A stretch of DNA of 64,000 nt, taken from Xenorhabdus griffiniae. GTDB lineage: Bacteria > Pseudomonadota > Gammaproteobacteria > Enterobacterales > Enterobacteriaceae. The position numbers and the translations under genes are program-made. The stretch lies in NCBI RefSeq assembly GCF_001028135.1, contig NZ_LDNM01000012.1, positions 1-64,000 of the forward strand, in the 5' to 3' direction. Positions within the stretch are counted from its first letter, which is position 1. Every line of letters begins with the position of its first letter. A model generated the notes under the pieces. It made no database searches and was not told the DNA's origin. It saw nothing but the letters and a program-made list of their open reading frames with translations. Positions 49,770-61,200 of this stretch are shown in pieces.

Positions 49770-50690
49770 TCAGGCTACACCAGCGTTGTCCTTTTCCTCT
49801 ATTACATCTTGTAAGGCTTCTTCCAGTTGAAAATAACGGAAACCAAATCCGGCTTCTTCCAGTCTTTTGGGAATGGCTTGTTGACCCCCTAAGACTAACT
49901 CAGCGGCTTCTCCCATCATGACTTTTAACACAAAGGCAGGAATGCGCATAAAAGCAGGACGATGTAATACCGTTGCGAGTGTGGCACTAAACAGCTCATT
50001 ATGAACAGGGTAAGGAGATGTCATATTAAAGGGACCATAGAGATCAGGTGATACCAGCAGGTAATAAAGGCCATTGACCATGTCGTCAATGTGTATCCAC
50101 GGCATATACTGCTTGCCAGTGCCGATTGCTCCCCCTAAACCTAGCCGGAACAGTGGCAACATTTTTTGCAGAGCGCCCCCTTTGGGAGCCAAGACAATGC
50201 CTGTACGCAGCAAACAGACACGGGTTTTATCACTTTGAGCCTGTAGGGCAAGCTGCTCCCACCGTTCACAAAGCTGATGGGCAAATTCATTGTGAGGAAG
50301 ATCGTTTTCGGTAACGACTGATTGTCCCTGATCGCCATAATAGCCAACGGCTGAACCGGAAATAAAGACAGATGGCGGAGATTCACTGGCCTTGATTAGC
50401 TTGCTCAATTGTTCCGTGAGCTGCCAGCGGCTTTGACACAGTTTCTCTTTTTGTTTTGGTGTCCATCGTTTATTGATAATAGACTCGCCAGCAAGATTGA
50501 TAACAGCATCAAAGCCATTGAGATGGTGTTGGTCATTTAACGTTGTCCAACATTCAACGCGATCAGAAAACAGAGAATACACCTTTTGTGGTGAACGACT
50601 CAAAATGGTGATGGAATGGGAGAGCGACATCAACTGGCAGGTCAAGCGATGACCAATTAACCCTGTGCCCCCCGTAATTAAGATACGCAT
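49770..50690 (-). CDS. yfcH: TIGR01777 family NAD(P)-binding epimerase YfcH
   Basis: A 306-residue extended short-chain dehydrogenase with [20 protein letters not shown] at the start and [10 protein letters not shown] holding the Tyr. The ATG at 50690 follows AGGGGG; the frame opens 11 codons earlier. The C-terminal DUF1731 part ([20 protein letters not shown]) is typical. The substrate is unknown. Located next to yfcG as in E. coli. Confidence 0.92.
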   Translation of the reverse strand: MRILITGGTGLIGHRLTCQLMSLSHSITILSRSPQKVYSLFSDRVECWTTLNDQHHLNGFDAVINLAGESIINKRWTPKQKEKLCQSRWQLTEQLSKLIKASESPPSVFISGSAVGYYGDQGQSVVTENDLPHNEFAHQLCERWEQLALQAQSDKTRVCLLRTGIVLAPKGGALQKMLPLFRLGLGGAIGTGKQYMPWIHIDDMVNGLYYLLVSPDLYGPFNMTSPYPVHNELFSATLATVLHRPAFMRIPAFVLKVMMGEAAELVLGGQQAIPKRLEEAGFGFRYFQLEEALQDVIEEKDNAGVA

Positions 50691-50838
50691 AGCCACCCCC
50701 TGTAACAAAAGATCATTGTACATTGGACTATAACAAGGGATGACTTAATCGGCAGCGAAATATGCTGCTATCTGTTACCACTATCAAGTTTTATGGTGCA
50801 AAATCTCGCCATCAGATGAATTTATTACATATCTGGAG

Positions 50839-51459
50839 TTAAGCTTCCTTATAGGCTGCTTGTGTCGCAGGACGCCGGCTTATCTTATCCAGCCATTGAG
50901 CAACCGCCGGATAATCCTGTAGGTCGATTTTTTGGTATTCATGGCATTTCGCCCACGGATAAGTGGCAATATCTGCGATACTATATTCGTCTCCGCCGAG
51001 ATAAGCCGTTTTTTCCAGTTGGGTGTTTAACACCTTGTATAAACGTTTTGATTCTTCCACATAGCGATTAATGGCATAGGGGACAACTTCTGGCGCGTAG
51101 CGGTTGAAATGGTGATTTTGACCGAGCATTGGGCCAAAGCCGGCAACTTGCCAAAACAGCCATTGCAATTGTTCGGTACGTTCACGCAACTCTTTGCTTA
51201 ATAGCCGGCCTGTTTTATTTGCCAGATAAAGTAAAATGGCCCCTGATTCAAAGATAGCGACAGGCTCTCCCCCATCGGCGGGTTGATGATCGACAATAGC
51301 CGGGATCTTATTATTGGGTGAAATGGTGAGAAATTCAGGTTTGAACTGTTCGCCAGTGCTGATATTGATGGGGTAGATAGTGTAAGGAATGCCGGCTTCT
51401 TCAAGAAAAAGGGTGATTTTGTAGCCATTTGGGGTTGGAGCATAGTATAGATCTATCAT
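50839..51459 (-). CDS. yfcG: Glutathione S-transferase-like disulfide reductase YfcG
   Basis: A Nu-class GST homologue with disulfide-bond reductase activity in E. coli. MIDLYYAPTPNGYKITLFLE is the thioredoxin-like N-terminus; ISPNNKIPAIVDH and FESGAILLYLANKTG bind glutathione. The protein has 206 residues, about nine fewer than E. coli YfcG, with the end trimmed after RRPATQAAYKEA. ATG preceded by GGAGG. Confidence 0.94.
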   Translation of the reverse strand: MIDLYYAPTPNGYKITLFLEEAGIPYTIYPINISTGEQFKPEFLTISPNNKIPAIVDHQPADGGEPVAIFESGAILLYLANKTGRLLSKELRERTEQLQWLFWQVAGFGPMLGQNHHFNRYAPEVVPYAINRYVEESKRLYKVLNTQLEKTAYLGGDEYSIADIATYPWAKCHEYQKIDLQDYPAVAQWLDKISRRPATQAAYKEA

Positions 51460-51583
51460 ATAACCTCCAGCGATAATAACTTTCTGAAAAATGTAACGAT
51501 GTTACCTTAACATCGTTTGTTTATAAATGTTATAAACTTACTGCAAAAAGTAACAGGCAACTGATTGATAAAGGGTTTTTAGA

Positions 51584-52102
51584 ATGATGCAAGAAAAATC
51601 AGCAAATATTGAATGGATTGACATCGTTAATGAAGGCAATGAAGTCATTGCACAATCGTCTCGCCAACAGATGAGAGCGCAGAACTTGAGGCATCGTGCG
51701 ACTTATATTGTCGTGCATGATGGTATGGGCAAAATTCTGATTCAGCATCGTACAGAAACGAAAGACTTTTATCCGGGAAAATTAGATGCCACGGCGGGAG
51801 GGGTTGTTATGGCGGGAGAAACGTTGCTTGAGGCTGCCCGCCGGGAGGCAGAGGAGGAGCTGGGGATTGCCGGTGTTCCTTTTGCCGAACATGGTGTTTT
51901 TTATTATGAAGAGGACATTTGTCGTATATGGGGTGGTTTGTTCAGTTGTGTTAGTCATGGGCCATTTGCATTGCAGGAAGCAGAAGTTGCCACTGTTTAC
52001 TGGCTGACGCCGGAAGAGATCACGGCCCGTTGTGATGAATTCACGCAGGATTCCTTGAAAGCGCTCTCCTTATGGTTAAAGCGTAACCATCAAGTAGAGT
52101 AG
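51584..52102 (+). CDS. yfcD: NUDIX hydrolase YfcD
   Basis: A 172-residue NUDIX hydrolase. The NUDIX box runs through [20 protein letters not shown] then ELGI, with all key Glu residues. The start [19 protein letters not shown] and [11 protein letters not shown] place it with YfcD/isopentenyl-isomerase-like members; the substrate is unknown. Two adjacent ATG codons could start. It is the last backbone gene before the NRPS operon and is convergent with it. Confidence 0.92.
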   Translation: MMQEKSANIEWIDIVNEGNEVIAQSSRQQMRAQNLRHRATYIVVHDGMGKILIQHRTETKDFYPGKLDATAGGVVMAGETLLEAARREAEEELGIAGVPFAEHGVFYYEEDICRIWGGLFSCVSHGPFALQEAEVATVYWLTPEEITARCDEFTQDSLKALSLWLKRNHQVE

Positions 52103-52170
52103 TTTTCACTATCATTGAGAATTATTTGTTACGGAAATGAGGGTATTTCGTTGATATTAAATCCTAATTT

Positions 52171-52211
52171 AAACAAGGAGTATGTATATTTATAATACAT
52201 ACTCCTTGTTT
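52171..52211. terminator. Strong bidirectional terminator between yfcD and the NRPS operon
   Basis: AAACAAGGAGTATGTAT and its exact complement form a 17-bp perfect stem with a 7-nt loop. T-runs lie on both outer sides. It separates two convergent transcription units. Confidence 0.88.
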
Positions 52212-52262
52212 TATAAAATTTAATGATTGAACCTTATCTTTAATATTGATAAATGATGCTCT

Positions 52263-55200
52263 TTAAATTTGTAATTCAGCTATGGCCGATGCTAACCCTT
52301 GAACGAAAGGCTGACGCATAATGGTGATGTGATCACCAGATAACGTCTCGGAGATAACTTCCCCGGTTACCCGCGTTTTCCATCCATCAATAATGCTTTC
52401 GGCAGAGATATGTTGTTCTTCATACTCCTGGTTATCGCTGGCCAGAAACAGGTGGAGTCTCCCTGAATAGCGTTCCTGCGGTTGATAAGTCGCCAAAGAT
52501 TGGGTCTTGAAGACATGTAAATAAGCAGCGATTTCCTTAGATTCAAGTTGAGGAGGTAAGAGTTCCTCTTCAATTAAACGAAGTCGCAAGTTATCGAATT
52601 GCTCTTCTTCTGTCATGAATTGGAATTGTTCTTCAGTAAAGTTTTCCTCTGCCCCCGCCAATGCAGCAAGCACATTGCCAAACTCGGCCAGCCAGCGGCT
52701 ATTGGACCATTCTGATTCGCGCCTTTGGGTTAAACCCTCTGGCGGGGATTCACTATCGACTAAAGCCAGTAAGCCAATGCTTTCACCCTGTTGGACGAGT
52801 TGGCGGGCCATTTCGAATGCGAGCCAGCCTCCGAAAGAGTGCCCAGCTAAATAATAAGGGCCATTGGGTTGAACTTTCTTAAGAAAGTCGATCATAACGC
52901 TGGCCATTGCCTCAAGGCCGTTCACCTCAAGGTATGATGGAGGATCGCTGCGTCCATCTAACTCAGGTGATTGCATACCCCAAACGGAATAAGCCCCTTC
53001 CAATGCTGTGGCCAATTCCCGCAAATAGAGCACATGTCCTCCGGCACCGGGCGCAAAGAACAGCGGTGTTGCTTTGATGTTCCGTGACAGGCTGACCATA
53101 GAACCAACATGGATATTATCGTGATCTTCAATGGCCCGGGCTTGTTCTTTGATAGTGGTAAACGACATCAGGCTCGCCATCATATTCTGCTGAAGCCCTA
53201 GTTTTTCTATTGCTAAGGCGCTGGCTTTCAAAATAAGCAGTGAATGGCCTCCTAACTCAAAGAAATGGTCATGACGGCTGACACGCTCTAAACCAAGCAG
53301 ATCCTGCCAAATCTGAGCCAGGGTTATTTCAACCTCACCTTGAGGGGCCTCATAATTACGCGCTACGATGGCAGATTGATCGGGAGCAGGAAATGCCTGA
53401 CGGTCGATTTTACCATTAGCGGTAAGCGGGAAAGCGTCAAGAATGACAAATGCACTGGGTAGCATAAACTCGGCAAGTTGTTGAGCAAGCTGCTGACGCA
53501 GTTCACCGGGAACCAAGTTTGCACCGGATTCAGGCTGAACATAGGCGATAAGACGTTTATCATCATGGGTTATTTCTCTAACCAAAACAATGGCTTCCTG
53601 AACTCCCTGACATTGCGCCAGCCGAGTTTCAATTTCCCCCGGTTCAATGCGGAAACCCCGGATCTTGACCTGAAAATCATTGCGCCCCAGATATTCAATC
53701 GCGCCATCGGGCAGCCAGCGGCCCAGATCGCCGGTTTTATACATACGGGCATCGGGCTGTTCACTAAACGGATCTGCCACAAATTTCTCTGCGGTTAAAT
53801 CCGGGCGATTGAGATAACCCCGCGCCACCCCTGCGCCACCGATATGGATCTCACCACTGACGCCAATAGGCACCGGCCGCCCGTGCGGATCAAGAATATA
53901 AATACGGCTATTGGGCAGCGGATAACCAATCGGGATAACGTCCGTCATTTCAGGCGAATCTTGACCGTTATCAGTGAGGGTTAAGGTGGTGGCAATCACC
54001 GTGGTTTCGGTAGGGCCATAAGAGTTAATCCAGCGGCAGGATTGGGTTTCTGGTATAGACTGCCAACTCAGCAAATGACGCAGTTCCGCTTTTTCACCAC
54101 CGACGATAACGGTGTGCAGGTATTGGCCGAAACCACTGTGCCCCGCCATCATTTCCTGTACCCAGTGATGCCAGAAGGCGGTGGGCATATCCATAATAGT
54201 GATTTTCTGCTCATTTAGCAGATCGACAAATTCTGCATCCGGTACACGGATATGGGCAGGGCGCAGAACCAGAGTGGCACCGGCGGCCAGAGTAGGGAAA
54301 ATATCGGATACCGAAGTATCAAAGGCGATGGTCGCAAATTGCAGGATACGATCCCCTAATTGTGGCTCGCTGGTCTGGTGCTGCGCATGGATAAAGTTCA
54401 CCACATTGCGGTGCTCCAGCATCACGCCTTTGGGCTGTCCGGTGGAGCCGGAGGTATAGATGATGTAGGCCAGATGGTGCGGTTGAAGCTGAACATCAGG
54501 ATTATGAACCGGCTGGTTTGCCACGTGATTTCGGTGGCTTTCATCATCCAGCAACCAGACGGGCATGTCTGATATTGGCAGCAGTCCCTGCAAATGTTGT
54601 TGGGTCAGCAATAACACCGGCTGGCTGTCCGACAGCTGATAAGCCAGGCGTTCGGCCGGGTATTCCGGGTCGAGCGGCACATAACCGGCCCCCGCTTTAA
54701 GGATAGCGTACAGGCCGATAATCAAATCCAGACTGCGGTCAACACAGATAGCGATGCGATCATCAGGGCGCACGCCAGAAGCGATCAGCTGGTGAGCCAG
54801 TTGGTTAGCGTGGCGGTTTAGCTCTGCATAACTCAGTTCGCTCTCACCAAATACCAACGCAAGCGCATCCGGTGTGCGTGCTGCCTGTTGTTCAAACAGT
54901 TGGTGAATTAAGGCGTCTTGCGGATAGGTGACTACGGTATCGTTAAAGGTTTCCAGTAGTTGAGTACGTTCGGCCAGTGGCAGGATGTCGATAGCGTGGA
55001 TAGGTTGCTCCGGCGCATATTGCAGTGCGGCCACAATCCCGTCTAACGCTGTCTTCATATAGGCATTAATACGCACTGGATTAATTTGCTGGCTGCATTG
55101 GGTAGTCAGCGCAAATCCATCATCAAAATCATCGACATCCAGCGACAAGGGGTAGTTACTGCGCTCTTCACTGTCCAGCTCCTGAATACCGTCCCAGGCC

Positions 55201-58200
55201 GGTGAACCGGATTGCTCCTCGTTACGCGGGCTGTGGCGGAAATTAAGCAGGCTGTTAAACAGCGGCAATGAGGCTGGCACACCGCTGCACCGCTGGGCAA
55301 TCGCCAATGGGGTCTGTTCATGATCCAGCAATTCACTCAGGCGCTGGTAGGTTTCCTGTACCGCCTGTTTTACGGTACGAGCCTGTAATTGAATACGGAC
55401 TGGCAGGGTATTGATAAACATCCCCAGCACCTGAGGGGCACCTATACCGCCCTGTAATCGGCCCAACAGAACAGTACCGAATACCACATCTTCACGGCCA
55501 CAGCATTGTGCCAATACCTGTGCCCAGGCCACATGGAACAGTACAGCCGGACTGATACCCAACTGGCGGGTGCAATCCCGGAGCTGTTGTGCCAGTTCAT
55601 CATCTAACGTGACGATATCTTCCACGATTTTAGCGTGCTTATCGCGGCTGTTCCCCTGCACATCCAATAACCCGAACGGCAGAGTCGGTGCTTCCACGTC
55701 GCCCAGTAACTGCTGGAAATAAGCCTGATGCACTTCAATCGGCACCTGACGGGTCTGGGCAATAAAATTGCGGTAAGGCAACGGGGCAGGCAGAGACGCT
55801 TCTTCACCCAGGATCAGCGCCTGCACTTCGCTGAAAATAATTTCCAGTGACAGATGGTCACAGACCAGATGGTGGTGCAACAGACTCAGCCACCACTGAT
55901 CGGTGTCAGGCTCCTGAGCGATATAGGCGGCCAGTAATGGTGCCTGCGTAATATCTAACCGTATGCTGTCCGGATCGGTCAGACGCCGGAGCTGGCTTTC
56001 AGCACTTTCTCCTGCGGATAACGTCAGCTCTGTGATCGGCAGGGGCGCATGACGGCAGACCACCTGCACGGGGAGCGGAAGCTCCTGCCAGTGGAAGGCA
56101 CTGCGTTGAATATCGTGCCGGTCAATTACCCGCTGCAACGCCTGCAAGAAACTCTCCAGCCGTGTCCGGCTGTCAAAGTGCATCAGGATATTTTCAAGGT
56201 AAGTGTCACCGGTTTCTGCCAGTAAATGGTGGAACAGAATGCCTTCCTGCAAGGGGCCAAGCGGGTAAATATCCTGAATATTGGCGACACCGCCCGGGAC
56301 ACGGTCAACAATCTGGTCAATTTGGGGCTGGGTTAAGGTTACCAGCGGCAGCATAGCCGGCGTAATACGCTGGCTGTCTTCGCGGATCAGGTTAGGCGGA
56401 ATAGCTATTGCCTGCGCATCTTGCTCACTCTTCTGATGTAAGCGGGCGCTCATGGCTGCCAGCGTGGGGGCCGCGAAGACCGCGCTGACCGCCAGAGACA
56501 GCCCTTGCTGGCGTAACTGTTCGATCAGGCTGACCACCAGCAGGGAATGGCCGCCCAGTTCGAAGAAATTGTCATGGCGTCCGACCTGTTCCAGTTCCAG
56601 AATCGATTGCCAGACGGCCGCCAGTTTCTGTTCGGTTTCGCCCTGTGGTGCTTCATATTCACGGCTGACGATAGCGTGCCGATCCGGTGCCGGCAGGGCG
56701 TTACGATCCAGTTTACCGTTGGCAGACAGCGGGAAGGCATCCAGCATCACAAAGGCAGCAGGCAGCATATATTCCATCAGGCGGGTACGGAGTTGTTCAC
56801 GCAAATCGGCCGGTTTTAATGTGATGCCGGTTTTGGGGATCACATAGGCAATTAAGCGCTTGTCACCGGTTGCTTCTTCACGGGCGATCACCACGGCATC
56901 GCGGACGCCCTCGCAAGCCACCAGTTGGGTTTCAATTTCCCTCGGTTCAATGCGGAAGCCCCGGATCTTGACCTGAAAATCATTGCGCCCTAAATATTCA
57001 ATCGCGCCATCGGGTAGCCAGCGCCCCAGATCGCCGGTCTTGTACATACGGGCATCGGGCTGTGTGCTAAACGGATCCGCCACAAATTTCTCTGCGGTTA
57101 AATCGGGGCGATTGAGGTAACCCCGCGCCACCCCTGCGCCACCGATATGGATCTCACCACTGACGCCAATAGGCACCGGTCGGTCGTGCGGATCCAGAAT
57201 ATAAATACGGCTATTGGGCAGCGGATAACCAATCGGGATAACGTCCGTCAATTCAGGTGAATCTTGACCGTTATCAGTGAGGGTCAAGGTGGTGGCAATC
57301 ACCGTGGTTTCGGTAGGGCCATAAGAGTTAATCCAGCGGCAGGATTGGGTTTCCGGATGAGACAGCCAGCTAATCAAATGGCGGTACTCCGCTTTTTCAC
57401 CGCCCACAATAAGGGTATGCAGAGATGGGCTGAAACCACTGCGCCCTGCCATCATCTCCTGTACCCACAAGTGCCAGAAGGCCGTTGGCATATCCATAAT
57501 GGTGATTTGCTGTTCACGCAGGAAGGTGACAAAAGTCATATCCGGTACACGGATATGGGGCGGCCGCAGAACCAGAGTGGCACCGGATGCGAGGGTGGGG
57601 AAAATATCGGATACCGAAGTATCAAAGGCAATGGTCGCAAATTGCAGGATACGATCCCCCGCCTGGGGTTCGCTGGTCTGGTGCTGGGCATGGATAAAGC
57701 TCACCACATTGCGGTGCTCCAGCATCACGCCTTTGGGCTGTCCGGTGGAGCCGGAAGTATAGATAATATAGGCCAGATGGTGCGGTTGAAGCTGAACATC
57801 AGGATTATGAACCGGCTGTTTTGCCACGTGATCCCGGTGGGCTTCATCATCCAGCAACCAGACGGGGATGTCTGATACTGGCAACAGTCCCTGCAAATGT
57901 TGTTGGGTCAGCAATAACACCGGCTGGCTATCCGACAGTTGATATGCCAGGCGTTCGACGGGGTATTCCGGGTCGAGCGGCACATAGCCGGCTCCCGCTT
58001 TAAGGATCGCGTACAAACCAATAATCAAATCCAGACTACGATCAACACAGATTGCCACGCGATCATCGGGGCGTACGCCAGAAGCGATCAGCTGGTGAGC
58101 CAGTTGGTTAGCGTGGCGATTCAGTGCCGCATAACTCAGTTCATTCTCATCAAAGACCAATGCAATTGCATCCGGTGTGCGTGCTGCCTGTTGTTCAAAC

Positions 58201-61200
58201 AGTTGGTGGATTAGGGTGTCTTGCGGATAGGTGACTACGTTATCGTTAAAGGTTTCCAGTAACTGAGTGCGCTCAGTTAGTGACAGGATGTCGATTGACT
58301 CAATGGCTTGTTCAGGCGCATATTGCAACGCGGCTACAATCCCTTCTAACGCTGTCTTCATATAGGCATTAATGCGCACCGGATTAATTTGCGGGCTGCA
58401 TTGTGCGGTGAGTGCAAATCCGTCATCAAAATCGTCCACATCCAGTGATAAGGGGTAGTTACTGCGCTCTTCACCCTCGATCTCGTCAATACCTTCCCAG
58501 GCCATTGCAGCCACTTGTTCATCTTCGCGTGGGCTATGACGAAAATTAAGCAGACTGTTAAACAGTGGCAATGGTGCCTGAATACCACTGCAACGTTGGG
58601 CAACCGCCAGAGGTGCCTGCTCATGTTCCAGTAGTGCGGTTAACTGCTGATAAGTTTCTTGTACTGCCTGCTTGACGGTACGTGCCTGTAACTTAACGCG
58701 AATAGGTAAGGTATTAATAAACATCCCCAGCACTTCGGCGGCACCCATCCCGCCCTGTAACCGTCCCAACAGAACAGTACCAAATACGACATCATTCCGA
58801 CCACTGCATCGCGCCAGCACCTGTGCCCAGGCCACATGAAACAGTACGGCCGCACTCATCCCCAATTGACGGGCGCAATTACGGAGATTTTGGGCCAGCT
58901 GGCTATCCAGCGTGAGAACGTTTTCCACTATCTCATTGAGACCGCCACCTTGAACGTCAAGCAACCCGAACGGCAGAGTAGGTTCTTCCACATCACCCAA
59001 TAATTCGCGGAAGTAGTTCTGATGAACCTCCAAAGGTACATTGCGGATCTGCGCGATAAAGTTTCGGTAAGGCAGTGGTGTAAGTAACTCTTCACTGTCC
59101 CCCAAAAGCAGGGTTTGTATTTCACTGAATATCATATCCAGTGATATGTGATCACACACTAAGTGGTGATACAACAAGGAGAGTAGCCATTGATCGGAGG
59201 CGGGATCTTTGGCTATATGAGCAGCTAACAGAGGTGCTTTAGTCATATCCATCCGTATTGCACGGGGATCGGTGAGGCGGCGTAGCTGGGTTTCTGGGGC
59301 TTCCTCTGCCGATAGTGTGAGTTCAATCATTGGCAATGGTGCATGGCGATAGACGATTTGTACTGGTTTAAGAAGCGCTTTCCAGTAAACGGCGCTGCGC
59401 AGAATATCGTGCCGGTCAATTACCCGCTGCAACGCCTGCAAGAAACTCTCCAGCCGTGTCCGGCTGTCGAAAATCATCAAATGGTTGTCCAGATAGAGAT
59501 CACCTTCCGTTTCCAGCAAATGGTGGAACAGAATACCTTCCTGCAAGGGTCCCAGTGGATAAATGTCCTGGACGTTGGAGATACCGCCTGTTACATGGGA
59601 AACAATCTGATCTATCTGGTCTTGGGTCAATGCCACCAGCGGCAGCATATCTGGCGTAATGACGGAACTGTCTTCTCTAATCAGGTTAGGCGGTACGTCC
59701 TGTAGGGGGATAGCCTGAGTGTTATTGTGACGGATTAGGGCGCTCATGGCCGCCAGGGTAGGAGCAGAGAAGACCGCGTTGACATCCAAAGACAGGTCGT
59801 GAAGACGAAGTTGCTCTATCAAATTGACCACGAGCAGGGAATGCCCGCCCAGCTCAAAGAAATTGTCTTGTCGCCCAACGTGTTCCACATGCAACAGGGA
59901 TTGCCAGATTGCGGCCAGTGTTTGTTCAGCTTCGCCTTGTGGCACTTCATATTCACGGCTGACAATAGCGCTCCGATCTGGCACCGGCAGGGCGTTGCGA
60001 TCCAGTTTGCCGTTGGCGGACAGCGGGAAGGTATCCAGCATCACAAAGGCAGCGGGCAGCATATGCTCCATCAATCGGGTGCTTAGTTGCTTGCGTAATT
60101 CAGCCGGACTGAGTGTCATACCGGTTTCCGGGATCACATAGGCGATTAAACGCTTATACCCCGTTTCTTCTTCACGGGCGATCACCACGGCATCGCGGAC
60201 GCCGTCGCAAGCCACCAGTTGGGTTTCAATTTCCCCCGGTTCAATGCGGAAGCCCCGGATCTTGACCTGAAAATCATTGCGCCCCAGATATTCAATCGCG
60301 CCATCGGGTAGCCAGCGGCCCAGATCGCCGGTTTTATACATACGGGCATCGGGCTGTGTGCTAAACGGATCCGCCACAAATTTCTCTGTGGTTAAATCCG
60401 GGCGATTGAGATAACCCCGCGCCACCCCTGTGCCACCGATATGGATCTCACCACTGACGCCAATAGGCACCGGTTGCCCTTGGGTATCCAGAATATAAAT
60501 ACGGCTATTGGGCAGCGGATAACCAATCGGGATAACACCGTTGAGATGCAGTGGACTTTGGTGATCCAATTTCAGGGTGGTGGCAATTACCGTGGTTTCG
60601 GTAGGACCATAAGAGTTAATCCAGCGGCAGGATTGGGTCTCCTGATGAGACAGCCAGTTGATTAAATGGCGGTGCTCCGCTTTTTCACCGCCCACAATAA
60701 CGGTATGCAGAGATGGGCTGAAACCGCTGCGACCTGCCATCATCTCCTGTACCCACAGGTGCCAGAAGGCCGTCGGCATATCCATAATGGTGATTTGCTG
60801 TTCACGCAGGAAGGTGACAAAAGTCATATCCGGTATCCGGATATGGGCAGGACGCAGAACCAGAGTGGCACCGGATGCGAGGGTGGGGAAAATATCGGAT
60901 ACCGAAGTATCAAAGGCGATGGTCGCAAATTGCAGGATACGATCCCCCGACTGGGGTTCGCTGGTCTGGTGCTGGGCATGGATAAAGTTTACCACATTGC
61001 GGTGCTCCAGCATCACGCCTTTGGGCTGTCCGGTGGAGCCGGAGGTATAGATGATGTAGGCCAGATGGTGCGGTTGAAGTTCCATCGAATTGGGGTCAGG
61101 ATTATGAACCGGCTGGTTTGCCACGTGATTTCGGTGGGTTTCATCATCCAGCAACCAGACGGGGATGTCTGATACTGGCAACAGTCCCTGCAAATGTTGT

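Noticed and set aside
57264-57875. Long plus-strand frames antisense to the NRPS (also 60666-61172, 56452-56847)
   Set aside because: They recur at equivalent places in each repeated module and mirror the codon bias of the real gene on the minus strand.
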